NCBI GenBank assembly: GCA_949987695.1
Contig: OX465290.1
Span: forward strand, 58,728,194 to 58,792,193
Source of the DNA: Merzomyia westermanni
Taxonomy: Eukaryota; Arthropoda; Insecta; Diptera; Tephritidae
Direction of reading: 5' to 3'
DNA length: 64,000 nt
Notes under the pieces: model-generated
What the model saw: only the letters and a program-made list of their open reading frames with translations
What the model was told of the DNA's origin: nothing
Database searches by the model: none
In this document: positions 45,802-57,439 of the stretch, in pieces
Position numbering within the stretch: the first letter of the stretch is position 1
Layout of the letters: each line of letters begins with the position of its first letter
Made by a program: the position numbers and the translations under genes

Positions 45802-46290
45802 TTGGCCAGGGGGTTTGTACTTATTGTAAGTAAGGATCGGACACTTAAAACCGTAATGCGCATTCATGGAAGGGTTAAAGCCAAACAGCCAATGACAGTA
45901 CTTTCCTTACTTGTTTCGGTTGGGATTATGGCACTCCCTCTGCAGAGTCATAATCCAAATTCTTTTACTTTATTGCATAGGGACAGTCCTCCTTCTTGTG
46001 CTATTAGATTTTGGTTGCAAGCTGTAGTTCTGTTTAGGTAAATGCCGGTCTGATCTTCACCATCACCTGATTTCGGTTCATGGTTGGCCTTCCCCACTCG
46101 ATGACCGAGTAGTCAATTGAAAAGTAAAGTCCTCTCTCTGAAACAAAGATCACACTCTACATGTCTCACATCATGTGCTCACTTTCACATAAGTGGCGCA
46201 GAATCAGTATTTACGGACCTTAACGTAGCGGCGAGCATGGAATGAAATATAAAGGTAAAGGCTATCAAGCCCCCTGCTGGTTAGGAGTTT
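45802..46290. repeat. Dispersed repeat debris
   Basis: Includes the inverse of the 19690-19750 block (TAAGTAAGGATCGGACACTT) and, at about 46105-46150, a scrap of the RTE-like family (QLKSKVLS). Confidence 0.45.
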
Positions 46291-46455
46291 AGAATATGTC
46301 CCAGATAGGCACACCTTTCGTAAGAGGCGACTAAAATGCATAAAAAAGGTAATGAAGTGCAACTCGATGGTTGATCTACAGATATGACGCCTCTCATTAG
46401 CCGTCTTCTCCTCTCAGGAAGAGTGTTTTTGCGGTCAAAACAAAAACAACAACCG
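46291..46455 (+). repeat. Dispersed repeat with 'GGTAATGAAGTGCAACTCGA'
   Basis: Order of blocks as in 1085-1250: 'TTTAGAATATG', 'GGCACACCTTTCGTAAGAGG', 'GGTAATGAAGTGCAACTCGA', 'GGTTGATCTACAGATATGA' and 'CCTCTCATTA', ending in AAAACAAAAACAACAACC. Confidence 0.6.
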
Positions 46456-46459
46456 GCGG

Positions 46460-47395
46460 TGTCACTCTGTCGGGGTAGGACTTTGCTTTACTTGGAATAT
46501 CTAATTTACGTCATCTATCCTAAAAAACATATATAACTTTCTTCATTTATTGAGAGACGGTCAAAATCATCCAATAAAGAAATAAATGAATTAGAAATGT
46601 TGCTTACAACTGAACCCTTTTTGCGAAATTCACGCTTCTTCTGTTAAGCTTCTTGATCGAATAACAAAAGTATTGAAGTGCAAATCTAAGTGTCTGTAAT
46701 TACCTGCAACATGAGTCTCATAATGAGTAGTTTTGATCTCTCCGATGTCCGTATGTGCCAAACAATTCGAAAAGATGTTGCGCACGCGATTTTTTGTTTT
46801 TGTGGGTTTCTACTTTTAAGTGCTCAAATGACTTTCGCCGGTCGCAGTAGATCGCCAATATCAACTCGCAAATCTATAAAAACCATCTATGTTACACCGG
46901 TCTTACGGCGCGCTTTTGACACCTCTTTTTCGTGGTGCCAGCGACATCAAGAAAATCAACAAAGCAATGTCTAATAACACTCGTGATATAAACCGCGGCT
47001 TACATTTTCACATCAAATTGTTGCAAGTAGAGAGTAGCAAGTTGCAATTAGAAATATGTTGATGAAGTTTAGCATTAAAGTTTAGGTTTTACCTTTTGGC
47101 TTAAACGCATTACTCTTTTGCTATGTAATACCGAATATTAGTATTTTTTTACAAATGTCTGTTTCGCATTAGTTTTGCTTGTGGGAAGTATAAGAAGCTC
47201 ATTGCAGCGAAAGAAAATTAAGGAAGGTCAAAGGGTGAACTCGCACATTAAATTAGTTCGAGGTGGCAGTGGGCGTGGTCGCGGTGATTTCGCTCGTTTT
47301 CTGAGGCACTCACCCCACGTTTCTATACAAATATTTAAAACTAGTACACCCAATTCGCTGCGTCTCAGATTAATAATAGACTGAGCCCGATTCTA
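46460..47395. other. Intronic stretch, no gene recognised
   Basis: ORFs at 46690-46974 and 47175-47384 lack motifs; the second contains a GTGGGCGTGGTCG island like those of the dispersed repeats. Confidence 0.45.
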
Positions 47396-47399
47396 ATCA

Positions 47400-47715
47400 T
47401 TATATCCCATAGAATATAAGATATGGCACTTAATTACATCACTTATTGCAGCACTCACTATCACCTTTCGTTTGATACCCATTAAGTATCAAACAAATTT
47501 TGGGTCACCTTGGTCCACATATCGGTCGATATCTCTAAAACTAGTCGAGCTATCGGAACAAATGGTATCTTAAATTTTAAGCTTAGCCCCCAATAATGCA
47601 AAGGTAAAAGTTCAATTAAATTCCATTCATCTGTTTTTGAGTGATGCGCGACTAAACATACAGACAGACAGAGAAAAATTCTAAAAACTGTTGAAAATAT
47701 AGAATACTAGAGGAC
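47400..47715. repeat. Dispersed repeat related to 61556-61770
   Basis: Shares 'ATTGCAGCACTCA', 'ACCTTTCGTTTGATA-CC', 'TTTTGG-TCACC-TGGTCC', 'ACATAT-GGTCGATA' and 'TATCTTAAATTTTAA' with 61556-61710, then the 'ACAGACAGACAG-AAAAATTC' end block. Non-coding, family unknown. Confidence 0.55.
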
Positions 47716-47754
47716 CCGGCAGACTTTGTCCTGCCTAAAGACATGAATTGAAAA

Positions 47755-47835
47755 TACTTACATACATACATACATACGTCCGATATTTAATTATGCGAGA
47801 GATTCGTCCATATGTACTTACATACATACGTACCG
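47755..47835. repeat. (TACA)n microsatellite
   Basis: TACTTACATACATACATACA-type simple repeat, continued less regularly to about 47835. Confidence 0.7.
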
Positions 47836-48297
47836 AGTTCTTTCACCATACAATCTAATTCAACATGAATGAGGTGGGGTGAGATTCCCGCATAACTTCT
47901 AATGTTTCATTCGGTTGACAGCGAACAAACACTCAAACAGCTTTTTTTGGAAAAGGTGCCTGTTTTGTTTAAACAATTTTGGTTAAATAAGATATGAATC
48001 AACTATTTTTTTTTTTGATGCAGAACGAAAGTAAATATTTCAAAGTTAAACTTCAAGTAAGTTTCATTTTAATCGGTTGATTCTTTTATGATTTATGGCT
48101 GTGTAAACAAAATATGTATGGTTTTTTATCACATTTTGGCCGATTGCCACCCCCTTCCCCCCTTTATATATTTCTTCACATTATAATATAAACCTTCCTC
48201 CAATCTATCTATTAAAAAAAACCGCATCAAAATCCGTTGCTTAGTTTTCAAGATTCAAGCATTTAAGGGGGCATCCCTATGACTTTGTTTTATAATA

Positions 48298-49117
48298 CGA
48301 GGTGTGTTCAAAAAGTATCGCGAATTTTGAATTTTCGCTGGTTACGTATATTCGAATTTCGAATTTTTTGTGGCGTCTCTCACTTATGCCGACAAGCTCG
48401 GCCATTTTGAATGTTCAGTTAATTGTTGACAGCTGCTTTGCTTGCACGTGTTTTGGATCGTCTTCGATTTTCGTACCAAAATTGCTCAATTGTGACCAAA
48501 AACAGCATCGCATGAACATTGCTAATGAGATGTTAAACTCTGTCCGCGACGACCCAAATTTGCTCCAGAGGGTCATAACTGGTGACGAATCGTGGGTTTA
48601 TGGTTATGACGTGGAAACCAAAGCTCAATCATCTCAATGGAAGCTGCCGCACGAACCAAGACCGAAAAAAGCGCGCCAAGTTCGGTCGAATGTGAAAGTT
48701 TTGCTGACAGTTTTCTTCGATTGCAGGGGCGTGGTGCATCATGAGTTCTTGCCACAGGGAATTGTGGAAGAACAAAAATTGGCTTTTGCACCACGATAAC
48801 GCCCCTGCTCACGCATCGTTGCTTGTGCGCGACTTTTTGGCCAAAAACAACACACTAATGATGCCGCAGCCACCGTATTCCCCAGATCTGGCCCCCTGTG
48901 ACTTTTTCTTGTTCCCTAAACTGAAGAGGCCCATGAAAGCGTAACGTCGCGCTTCTCTTGACGAGATAAAGACGGCATCGAAGGTTGGAAAAACCGTTGG
49001 CACAAGTGTATAATATCTCATGGGGATTACTTTGAAGGGGACAAAATAGATATTCATGAATAAATAAATAATTTTTGAAAAAACACAAAATTCGCGATAC
49101 TTTTTGAACACACCTCG
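48298..49117 (+). mobile_element. Internally deleted mariner element, copy 2
   Basis: Inverted ends CGAGGTGTGTTCAAAAAGTA, flanked by TA at 48296-48297 and 49118-49119; 820 bp. It shares with copy 1 the loss of the transposase N-terminal half and has further private deletions: about 13 bp near 48466, about 78 bp near 48762 and about 53 bp near 48981. Confidence 0.93.
48440..49067 (+). pseudogene. Mariner (DD34D) transposase remnant, frameshifted
   Basis: Readable motifs VITGDESWVYGYD (first Asp), then after the deletion near 48762, in another frame, LLHHDNAPAH and YSPDLAPCDFFLFPKLKRP (remaining two Asp). A stop follows RPMKA. It keeps the Trp codon that is TGA in copy 1. Non-functional. Confidence 0.9.
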
Positions 49118-49179
49118 TATGTAGTGGTATGTAAGGCCAGAAAAATTTGCCTTTTGGACATTCGAATTTGGACCGGTTC

Positions 49180-49405
49180 ACTTTATTCTGGATATACACT
49201 TCCCGATGTGTTTACCACTGTCATCTCTAGGGTGCCCCCTTCAGACCAGCTGATAAAGGGAGTGACAGATAAAAGAAATCTAGACCGGGCCTTATACTCC
49301 TTTAAGCTATATGAGTTGCCAGGGTCAGATGGAATTTCCCTAGCTCAACTGCAGCATTTAACCGAACGTATAAAGCCGTCGGACGATACTATATTTGCAA
49401 GGTGA
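49180..49405 (+). pseudogene. LINE reverse transcriptase N-terminal fragment
   Basis: Reads LDRALYSFKLYELPGSDGIS followed by LAQLQHLTERI, the start of the RT domain in I/Loa-type LINEs (a-SF--YKSPG-DGI-PA-LQ). It starts directly beside the mariner end and contains no catalytic motif. Confidence 0.65.
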
Positions 49406-49998
49406 CTAGGCTCAATGTACGTATGAATGTATGTTTCACATAGGAATAGGATAAGTTGATTTTTTTTACGGAAGTCACGGGAAGCTTCTTATTCTAAACC
49501 TATCGATTTTAGGCCCATAAGTCAATCTTATTCTCTTCTTAAAACTAAAGAAAAATGTAATCAGAAGACTGATTCGCCCATCGCTTCTTTCACAAAGTGA
49601 ACATGAAATTAAAGCAGAACAAAATCATAACATCTGATACTGCTTTTCACTTCTTCGTATTTCTAATTCACAGGTCACTTAACCTCAAAGAATGCACACC
49701 GCTAGCATTTCCGATATAAAAGTTGACTTCAATAATTCAATAAAACTTTTCTCTTAAAAGTAGAACACTGGATCGCTACACAGATTATACGTGGCATGCA
49801 CTAACAACTCTTTGTAGTTACATACAACAACAAAAACAAAAATAACTCTAAGTACTTTAAACGGAGCCTACCCAACCAGGGCAGTTAGCTCCACTTACCA
49901 CTTGAGTCGATAAAGATGAGAGACAATGTGCGCTTCTCTATCTCTTTTCGTCATTCAGATCATTGAAGGAAGGGAGGAATCTACGTTAGTGCAAATTA

Positions 49999-50368
49999 CA
50001 AGGTGGCGCAAAAGTAAGCTTCCGATGTTCAGCATATCGGTTGTGGCACGTGCAGTGTGTGCTGTTGCACCGTCTTGTTGGAACCACATGTTTTCCAATC
50101 CCAATTCATCAAGTTGCGGCAAAAAGAACTCGTTGATCATTGCTCTGTAGCGCTCACCATTCACAGTAACCGTTTGGCCCCGACCGATTATTGGTCAAAT
50201 AAATAGTCAGCAATATTCCGCGTTCTGGAGCAGTGTAGCGTAACATTGTTTATTAACGTGTATTTCGCATGTGTTTACTACACAAATGTCAAAAAAGAAC
50301 TGACTTTAGGGGCCAATCGCAAAATTTATAGCATTTTCTGATAGGAGGATTACTTTTGCGCCACCCTG
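49999..50368 (-). mobile_element. 370-bp mariner-derived MITE, copy D
   Basis: Ends CAAGGTGGCGCAAAAGTAAG and (right) TACTTTTGCGCCACCCTG, flanked by TA at 49997-49998 and 50369-50370. Exactly 370 bp like copies A and B. VNGERYRAMINEFF and LENMWFQQDGATAHTA are readable on the minus strand. Confidence 0.9.
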
Positions 50369-50429
50369 TATTTGTCATCTCTTGATCTTATGTGTGGACA
50401 ACGCAGAATGGATTGCTGAACTAAAGATA

Positions 50430-50670
50430 GGAAGAAAAATAGAGCGAAAGGTATTGGTGAATGGAGAGGTGAAGGGAGAAACCGAGGCAGATGGAGAGGC
50501 AGAAGGTAGAGAAAAGAAGCAAAATAAAAAGAAGAGTAAGAAGAAGAAAAAGGAAAGGGAAGGGGAAAATTAAAGTAAGTACGAGAGGAAGTAGGGAAAG
50601 AAGAAGAAGCTGAAGAAGGGGAGTATGGGCAGCGGAATGAAAAGAGAGTGATGGGAAAGGGAGATAGAAC
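50430..50670 (+). repeat. Purine-rich (GAA/GGA) tract
   Basis: Almost unbroken A/G sequence on the + strand (AAGAAGAAGAAAAAGGAAAG and variants). The Lys/Glu-rich ORF that crosses it is a by-product of the composition. Confidence 0.6.
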
Positions 50671-50769
50671 TATTTTTCAGGTAGGACAACGTCTTCCAGG
50701 TCTACTAATCTAAAATGTTTGCCTTGAAACGGGAGATAGACAAACAAACATTACTTAATCGACTAGCCG

Positions 50770-51062
50770 AAGAGATTAAGGCCGAGCTTATCTACCAATT
50801 TGTGGTGGAATCTTACTAATTTTTCCTATAAATTGGCGGGACCTATATGTTTTATATCGACTACGGTTTCCCAATCCAATTTGTGCCAAGAAGTTTTTTC
50901 AGGGCATAAATACACTCAGATGGTTGACGACCACTGTGACCCCGTTTTTAAAAAAACTTTTTCCAAACATTTTTGATTTTACGTGTACCGTCACTTGAAC
51001 CTGAGGCATTCGGTATGGTAGGCCAACAGCACTACAACAACGGTATGGAGGCCACCACAGCC
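50770..51062 (-). mobile_element. Diverged tRNA-SINE copy
   Basis: Follows the whole SINE body at lower similarity: 'CCAATTTGTGGTGGA', 'AATTGGCGGGACCTA', 'GGGCATAAATACACTCAGA', 'GACCACTGTGACCCCGTTTT', 'TTTTTGATTTTACGTGTACC', 'GGTATGGTAGGCCAACAGCA'. The B box is degraded. Confidence 0.6.
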
Positions 51063-52425
51063 AACATGACATGTTTAGGAAAAAGCCGTTATGTGGATTG
51101 TTATTGGTGATTATGCTTCTGTTTATTTTTATTTTTTTTTTGTTTTGTTATTGCCATTTTTCACAGCTAATTTGTATTTGCTTTAACCTGACTTGGCATT
51201 CACACGATCGTAATGGTGCGATAAAGCGCCTGCCCGTCTATTTATTTATTCAAACGCTTTATCACGTCACTCATGTACGTCTCGTGATGATTTGACGTAA
51301 TAATTGTCTGCTCAATTTTTGAATTTATTTATTCAGCGATCTTGTCATTGAACGAGACTTGAATAGAAACACGCTCGCTTTCTTTGCCCATGAAGAGTAA
51401 CAAAGCCAAAAGCCATTTTTGTGAACCAACAAAAAGATATGAGTTCCATTATGAGTAGAGCTACCTGTTAACGGGCTAGTGACCATATTTTTAAGATCTT
51501 TTGCGTTTCAAGATCACTTCGCTTAAGCTTAACGCAGTGGGCAAGTCTATGGACTATTTTAAGGCCATTCAAAAATGTGTCAGTGGATAAGTATTTTTGG
51601 GTTTTTTTATTTTTATTTATTTTTATTTTATTTGGTGAAACAATTTATTAAATAAAATATGTTGGATTTAACGTCAGTCCAAAAGACGCTACACGAAAAT
51701 TTTGTGTTGGGTGTGTTATGATTAATTAGTCAGGGTCATGGAAGAGTGCCATGGAGAACTAATCACTTCTTTTGACTCAACATAACCCTGTTTCTGATAA
51801 GTAGTGAACTTTTTTGCTGTTTAATACTTTTTATTAACTTAACGGGGGATGACTGAACATTTCAAGACCGCGCCGAACTCTCACAGCGATGATAATGGTG
51901 CCCCGGTAAACGACGTACAGAGAGTACTTAGGTGTACCCTTTGTGGGAACGGAGGCTTAGAATATACCCGAGGTAGGTGTTTCTATCGTAGTACACGACT
52001 ACGATCCCCATCGTTTCCGGTTTCAGGGTCAACGAATTCGGTGCCACGGCAATGGGAATAGTACCGGAATCATGACTGGCAAAGGACAAAGGAAAAAATG
52101 CTTTTCTATTTTACAATAATAAAAAGAGGACAAGTGGGCAAATAAAATAGTTTCTGAAATTTTCATTAATTTATATGGAGAAATAAAAATGTATTCAAAC
52201 TCTGAATTTAACTTTGTTATTTGAAATAAATTTTAATTATTTTAAAAAATAAAATAATAATTGGTGACCCCGATAAAGGACAATTTTCCTCCAATCAACA
52301 AATTATAGTGGCGTACATTACCGAGAATATCAGTATAACAACTGCTTCAGTTAAGATGAATCCGGTATCAAAACTTACTGTTTGAAAAGACGTACCACTA
52401 ACCAACTAGCATGAAGTGGGGATAG
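51063..52425. other. Intronic stretch, mostly unassigned
   Basis: Contains a scrap of the dispersed repeat ('GGCTTAGAATATACCCGAGG', about 51953) and no supported gene. Confidence 0.45.
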
Positions 52426-52429
52426 CTAG

Positions 52430-52700
52430 TTGTTATTCTTAAAAACAATAAAGCGCCTGGAAATGATGGACTACCAGCTGAGCTGATGAAACACCGAGGC
52501 GAAGAGTTGTTAAAAAGCCTGCAAAATTTGGTTAAATTAGCGCTCGCCTCCAGATTGAAACTTAAGTGAGCTCTGCCCAATCCACAAGAAAATACGATCA
52601 CACAAAACGCTCCAACTACACGGAACCATTCTCCTTAATATTGCATATAAGGTTCTATCTAAAGAAAGGTACTCCTTAAGATTTATGCTTCCTCCCGCAA
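52430..52700 (+). pseudogene. RTE-like LINE reverse transcriptase, early RT fragment
   Basis: Reads NNKAPGNDGLPAELMKHRGE, LLKSLQNLVKLA, and after frame breaks ALPNPQENT and NIAYKVLSK. This is the entry to the RT domain (NNKAPG-DGLPAEL-K-GGE ... NYR-ISLLNIAYKVL). Catalytic motifs are absent. Confidence 0.7.
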
Positions 52701-52704
52701 TGTC

Positions 52705-53760
52705 AGTGGTGAGTATCGGAAGAAAGTTCACATTATGCACATTAGCACGGATGATCCAGTCCAAATAGTTTTTCTATTGGCACCGGAATCGGCCATAATA
52801 TGAATGAAGACTAACTGAGACGGTGGGAGGGGGATGCTGACTGGATCTCTCTTAGTGCTTGAAATTTACAAGATTCCACTCCAACTCAGGAGCCGGCTCA
52901 TGAAAAATTAAATTTCGAGTTGCTGAGAGATTTGTCCATCTTTGCATCAGTTCCTACTAAGCAAAATGTTCTAGGAAAGATGTAAGTTGGTTTTGTTTTT
53001 TTATTGAAAAGGAGTCCGAGGATAGAACAGAATATAATAACTTTTTAAGTTAGTTAATATGAGAAAATTTAAGTTATTTTAAGCTCCCAAAAGTGTATTT
53101 GTCGGTGCTTTGGCATCAGTAAGCCGCAAGTTTTCTATCTTCTTCCGAGAAATAGCGTAAATTTAGTGTCAGGTATTCCGGCCACTAAAGGCAGAGTTAA
53201 CCCCGAGGTAAAATAAAGTTTCTCAATTTCAAAGTTTCAAAATTTGACCTCTTTTAGCCAACTGGCAAAAAAGGGAAAATCCTATGAGGCCAGATACGCT
53301 AAAGCCGCATGTATATCCGTTTTGGTTTCCCTATGTACTTCTACCATCATAAAAATCGAGGCACATCAATTATTTACACAGTTTTGCATGTAAGCAACTC
53401 TCTAATAAATGGAGCATAGCTAATTATTCTGATCATAAATGCAAGAACATTAGTAAACTGCTATAAGTGCATGACTATGAGTTCCAGAAGTTCATTGACT
53501 TTGACGAGATTCAACGCTTTCCAATCAGATAAATGTAGTTGGTCAAAAAATGTATTTAACTTCAGGTGAAGCATGAAATTTAAATTCATATAAAGTAACT
53601 CCTACCTGTTTAAAGTGCTTGGTATAATCATGCAAATGTAGCCTTTAGTATGTACATAGTATGTATGTCAGTGTGACTCTGAGTAGCGTTATTTATGTAG
53701 ACGTGCATGAAAATTTAATTTTGCCTAGCATTAAATGTGGGCAGGGGCATGATATTTCTT
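52705..53760. other. Intronic stretch, no gene recognised
   Basis: No ORF of note and no repeat structure that I can identify. Confidence 0.5.
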
Positions 53761-53763
53761 ATA

Positions 53764-55059
53764 ACGGGTGTTTTTTTTACAGGTTTGTTTTTCGAATAGA
53801 GATAAAACTGGCATTTTGTGGTCAAATCTGGCAACTCTAATGTCATTTATGTTCAGTTTGGCTTGCCATTTCATCATGAACAGGTTGACAAAAGAACAAC
53901 GCTTGCAAATCGTGCAAATTTATTTCGAAAATAATGGTTCCGTTCGCGAAGTTTACCGTGAGCTCCGTCCATTTTATGGTCGACATAATCGTCCATCAGA
54001 GCAATTAATTCGGTTAACCATGGATCGTTTTCGCACTACGTTTACTCTATGTGATAATACGCATCCGCAGAGACGTCGAACAGTGCGCACCGAAGAAACA
54101 ATTGCCGCTGTAGAGCAAAGTGTTGAAGAGGACCCGAATGAATCGATTCGCCACCGTGCACAGCAATTGGAGCTTTGTCCATCAACTTTATGGAAGATTT
54201 TGCGCAAAGATCTTGGCTTGCGACCTTACAAGATCCAGCTTGTGCAAGAATTAAACCCGCGAGACCATGCAATGCGTCGTGATTTTGGTGTATGGGCCGA
54301 AAATGAGATTGATTTCGATGCTGATTTTCATCGCAAAGTTTTGTTCAGTGATGAGGCTCATTTTTGGTTGAATGGATACGTCAACAAGCAAAATTGCCGC
54401 ATTTGGAGTGAAGAGAATCCACATGAGACCCTTGAGACATCCACAAAAACTGACTGTTTGGTGTGCTCTATGGGCTGGTGGAGTCATTGGGCCATACTTC
54501 TTCCGCAATATTGCTGGAGAGGCAGCTACCGTTAATGGAGACCGGTATAGAGCCATGATAACCGACTATTTTGTTCCCGAATTGGATGGCATGAATGTGG
54601 ATGAGTTGTGGTTCCAACAAGACGGCGCTACATGCCACACAGCGCACGTCACAATCGATTTATTGAAGGAAACATTCGATGAGCGCATAATTTCGCGGAA
54701 TGGACCTGTCAATTGGCCACCAAGGTCGTGTGATTTGACACCATTGGATTATTTTCTTTGGGGATATGTGAAGTCGCTCGTCTACACCAACAAACCAGAA
54801 ACGTTAGGGGAATTGGAAGCCAACATTCGTGGCGTTATTGCCGACATACGGCCCCATATGCTCGAAAAAGTGGTTGAAAATTGGACCTGTAGAATTGGCT
54901 TTATTCGAGCCAGCCGCGGCGGCCACATGCCCGAAATCATATTTAAACATTAATGGCATAAAATTATCCTTCCAATAAAGCCAAATTGATGGACCTTAAA
55001 ACGATTTTCTTGTGTTTTATTTTAATTCGAAGTTCTATACCCCTAAAAAAAACACCCTT
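53764..55059 (+). mobile_element. Near-complete DD41D ('rosa'-type) mariner-like element
   Basis: Imperfect inverted ends ACGGGTGTTTTTTTTA / (right, reverse complement) AAGGGTGTTTTTTTTA, flanked by TA at 53762-53763 and 55060-55061; 1296 bp, a normal length for the superfamily. It encloses one transposase gene with a single frameshift and is the best preserved DNA transposon in the window. Confidence 0.88.
53876..54953 (+). pseudogene. DD41D mariner transposase with one frameshift
   Basis: Cut-and-paste transposase of the mariner superfamily. The ATG at 53876 starts MNRLTKEQRLQIVQIYFENN, a paired-like helix-turn-helix region of about 110 residues ending near LCPSTLWKILRKDLGL. The catalytic domain has VLFSDEAHFWLNGYV (first Asp), ELWFQQDGATCHTA (second Asp) and RSCDLTPLDYFLWGYVK, where the Asp before YFLWG is 41 residues after the second, hence DD41D; that spacing defines the rosa group known from Ceratitis. 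The chain shifts by +1 around 54420-54445, between NPHETLET and HPQKLTVW, so one base was gained or two lost; otherwise it is open to TAA at 54951. One small lesion makes it young but inactive. Confidence 0.9.
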
Positions 55060-55142
55060 TACAAGAAAATCCAGCAACTGAATCAGTAACTGACGGCTGA
55101 GTTAGGAGGAGTACTTAACATTATCCAATAAGTATATATGTA

Positions 55143-56622
55143 CATTAGGGTGGCTTTTATTTTAAAATAAAATAAATAAAAAACATTTTTTTTTTTACGT
55201 GCGGAAACTTTTTATTAAATTCTCCTCCCCCAAGAAACGGGGTTGATATTCAAAAAAAAGTGTTTAAACAATATTTGTGGGCCGCTACTAACATTCTATT
55301 TGAATAAAACAAACTTGAAATAAAGCAAACTTATATCTATTTGCATCAAGGGCTGTAACCAAAACCGAAACCTGATCTGAAAAAATAAAAAACAAACTTG
55401 ATTTTTTTTAGTTTTTACTTCATTTTGTGGACACATATTTTTTTCTACAATATGGTACCCTTGCTAACTTTCGTCGAATATTGTCGAGCAACGTGACAAA
55501 AGACGCGGTCAAACTAGTAAGTCAACCCCTCTGAACCGATTGTTAATGTTATTGTCTTATGTTAAATAAAAAAAATCAGACTTATTTTAAACCACTTGAA
55601 TTTTGTAGCTAAGTGATAAGCTTAATAAATTGTTTTGTTCACAAACTTGTGTTTGTTTTTATTTTTTTTTTTGAACCGAAACCGGAACGTTATTTTAGTC
55701 GGTTTGACACCTTGATATACATTTAATACTTCAATTGTGCTGAGTTATTTAGTCTGTGTAATAATTTCCATTATTATGTAAGCTTCTATAAAATGAGTTG
55801 AATAATATTAATGTAAACAGCTTTTTTATACCAACAATTTTTGTGGATTTACGGCCTTACGGAACCACTTTCGCCATTTGACAGTTAGTAGTGTGATCAT
55901 GATGGATTTTTTGACAGATCTGTTTTATCAGCAGAACTGCCTTACCGCGTGCTCTCGGTTTTGTTATTGCTTTTTTATACCAACAATTTTTGTTGATTTA
56001 CGGCCTGTACATTTTCAAGTATTCATGAAACGACCTCAAGGCCAAGAATAAAAATGTCAAATGGGATATCTTGCATTATCTGGAAAAATCGCTAGTTACA
56101 AAATCTGCTACGCCTTTTTCAGATATGTATTTAATGTCAATTTGTTTCCTTTTTGGGCAATCCTCTAAATATTCAACTCTTAGAGCCGTTATCTCAAGTA
56201 ACCTTCAAAAATTGAAATTTGATTGTCTAAAATTTGCAAAAGACACTAGCTCTTCAGGCAAGTACCCCAATTTTTCATTTAATAACTCAGCTTGCAGCAA
56301 TGCGACACCTACTTGTGTATGAATTTGAAAATTCAGTCTTCAGTTCCGGAACGGCCACTTGTTTTTAAATTATGAGATTAACTTCGGGGCTTTGACTTCA
56401 CTATATAGCATAGGCAGATATTTTCATAACATGTTTTTTCTTCGACATTTGTAATAAAAGCATATCATATCTAATTCGATGGATTCATAGTCAATGCTCG
56501 AATGGTTGAAGGTTTTATGTATGGTAGCGATCTTTAAAGCCCTTCAGAAAACGACCCTAGAGAATAATATAACGGCTGCCCCAACATTTTTTCCAAGTCC
56601 AAAAATAAGGGCCACCCTAATG
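55143..56622. mobile_element. TACATTAGGGTG-ended element X
   Basis: Inverted ends CATTAGGGTGGC / (right) GCCACCCTAATG, flanked by TA at 55141-55142 and 56623-56624; 1480 bp. The TA flank and short TIR fit the Tc1/mariner superfamily, but no DDE motif is seen. A decayed minus-strand frame at 56071-56322 reads VGVALLQAELLNEKLGYLPE and, past a stop, LEITALRVEYLEDCPKRKQ, which I do not recognise. Interior blocks recur at 2860-3590. Confidence 0.65.
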
Positions 56623-56642
56623 TAAATAGTTATGTGTGTTTA

Positions 56643-57436
56643 CATTAGGGTGTTTCATTTTCAGTTGGATTTTTCCGTGTCCTATCCGAAAATGGTCCCG
56701 AACTTGCATCCAATCAACTCAGTGAATCTCAATTTATACAGAAATAACCGAACAATTTTTTATAAACACATACGGGTGTAATTTCGCTATATCTCGATGT
56801 GTTATTTTTCATTTTCAAAAGCTTAAATATAAATTTTATTTTTTATTCAAAATTTTTTGAATAACCAATAATATTTCACTCATCACTCAATTTTTTTTGA
56901 ATTAAAAAATAAATTGTTTAGCTTTATTTTCGGCCTTTGTTTGAAAATTATTCACTTGTACCTAAGTAAAGTTATAAATGGTAAAATAGTCGACCAGGTG
57001 CACTCAAGAGTGTAAGTCATAGTTTATTTATTGCTATGTTTTAGGTTTTAATATGTTTTTATATGTTTTTCAGTCCTGGACATGACTTCAGAATGAAGTC
57101 GAATTATCAACAATAGAAATCGACAAATATATATGTATATTAAACAATTCAGTTTGGTATTTTAATTTATATATATATAGCCTAGAGCTCAAAAAAACCC
57201 CCCCTAAAAATTTAAAAAATTAGTTTTTATTTATTATTTTTTCGTCACTCGTCACTTAAATTTTTGAAAACGCCCATTCCTGTTATGAAGATCGAAATTT
57301 TAGTGAGCTAAGATTGTACGGCACTTAGAATTAACTTATTTCATATTAATCACAAGTCAATTTTTTATAAAAAAAAAAAAAGATTTTCAGGTAGAACAAA
57401 GAAAAAACATTTACCTGAAAGTTAAACACCCTAATG
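56643..57436. mobile_element. TACATTAGGGTG-ended element Y
   Basis: Inverted ends CATTAGGGTGTTT / (right) AAACACCCTAATG, flanked by TA at 56641-56642 and 57437-57438; 794 bp. It starts only 16 bp after the TA flank of element X. The interior is AT-rich and unlike X, with no ORF, so Y is a non-autonomous relative sharing only the ends. Confidence 0.65.
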
Positions 57437-57439
57437 TAC

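Noticed and set aside
50382..50573. Lys/Glu-rich ORF
   Set aside because: Produced by a purine-rich tract.
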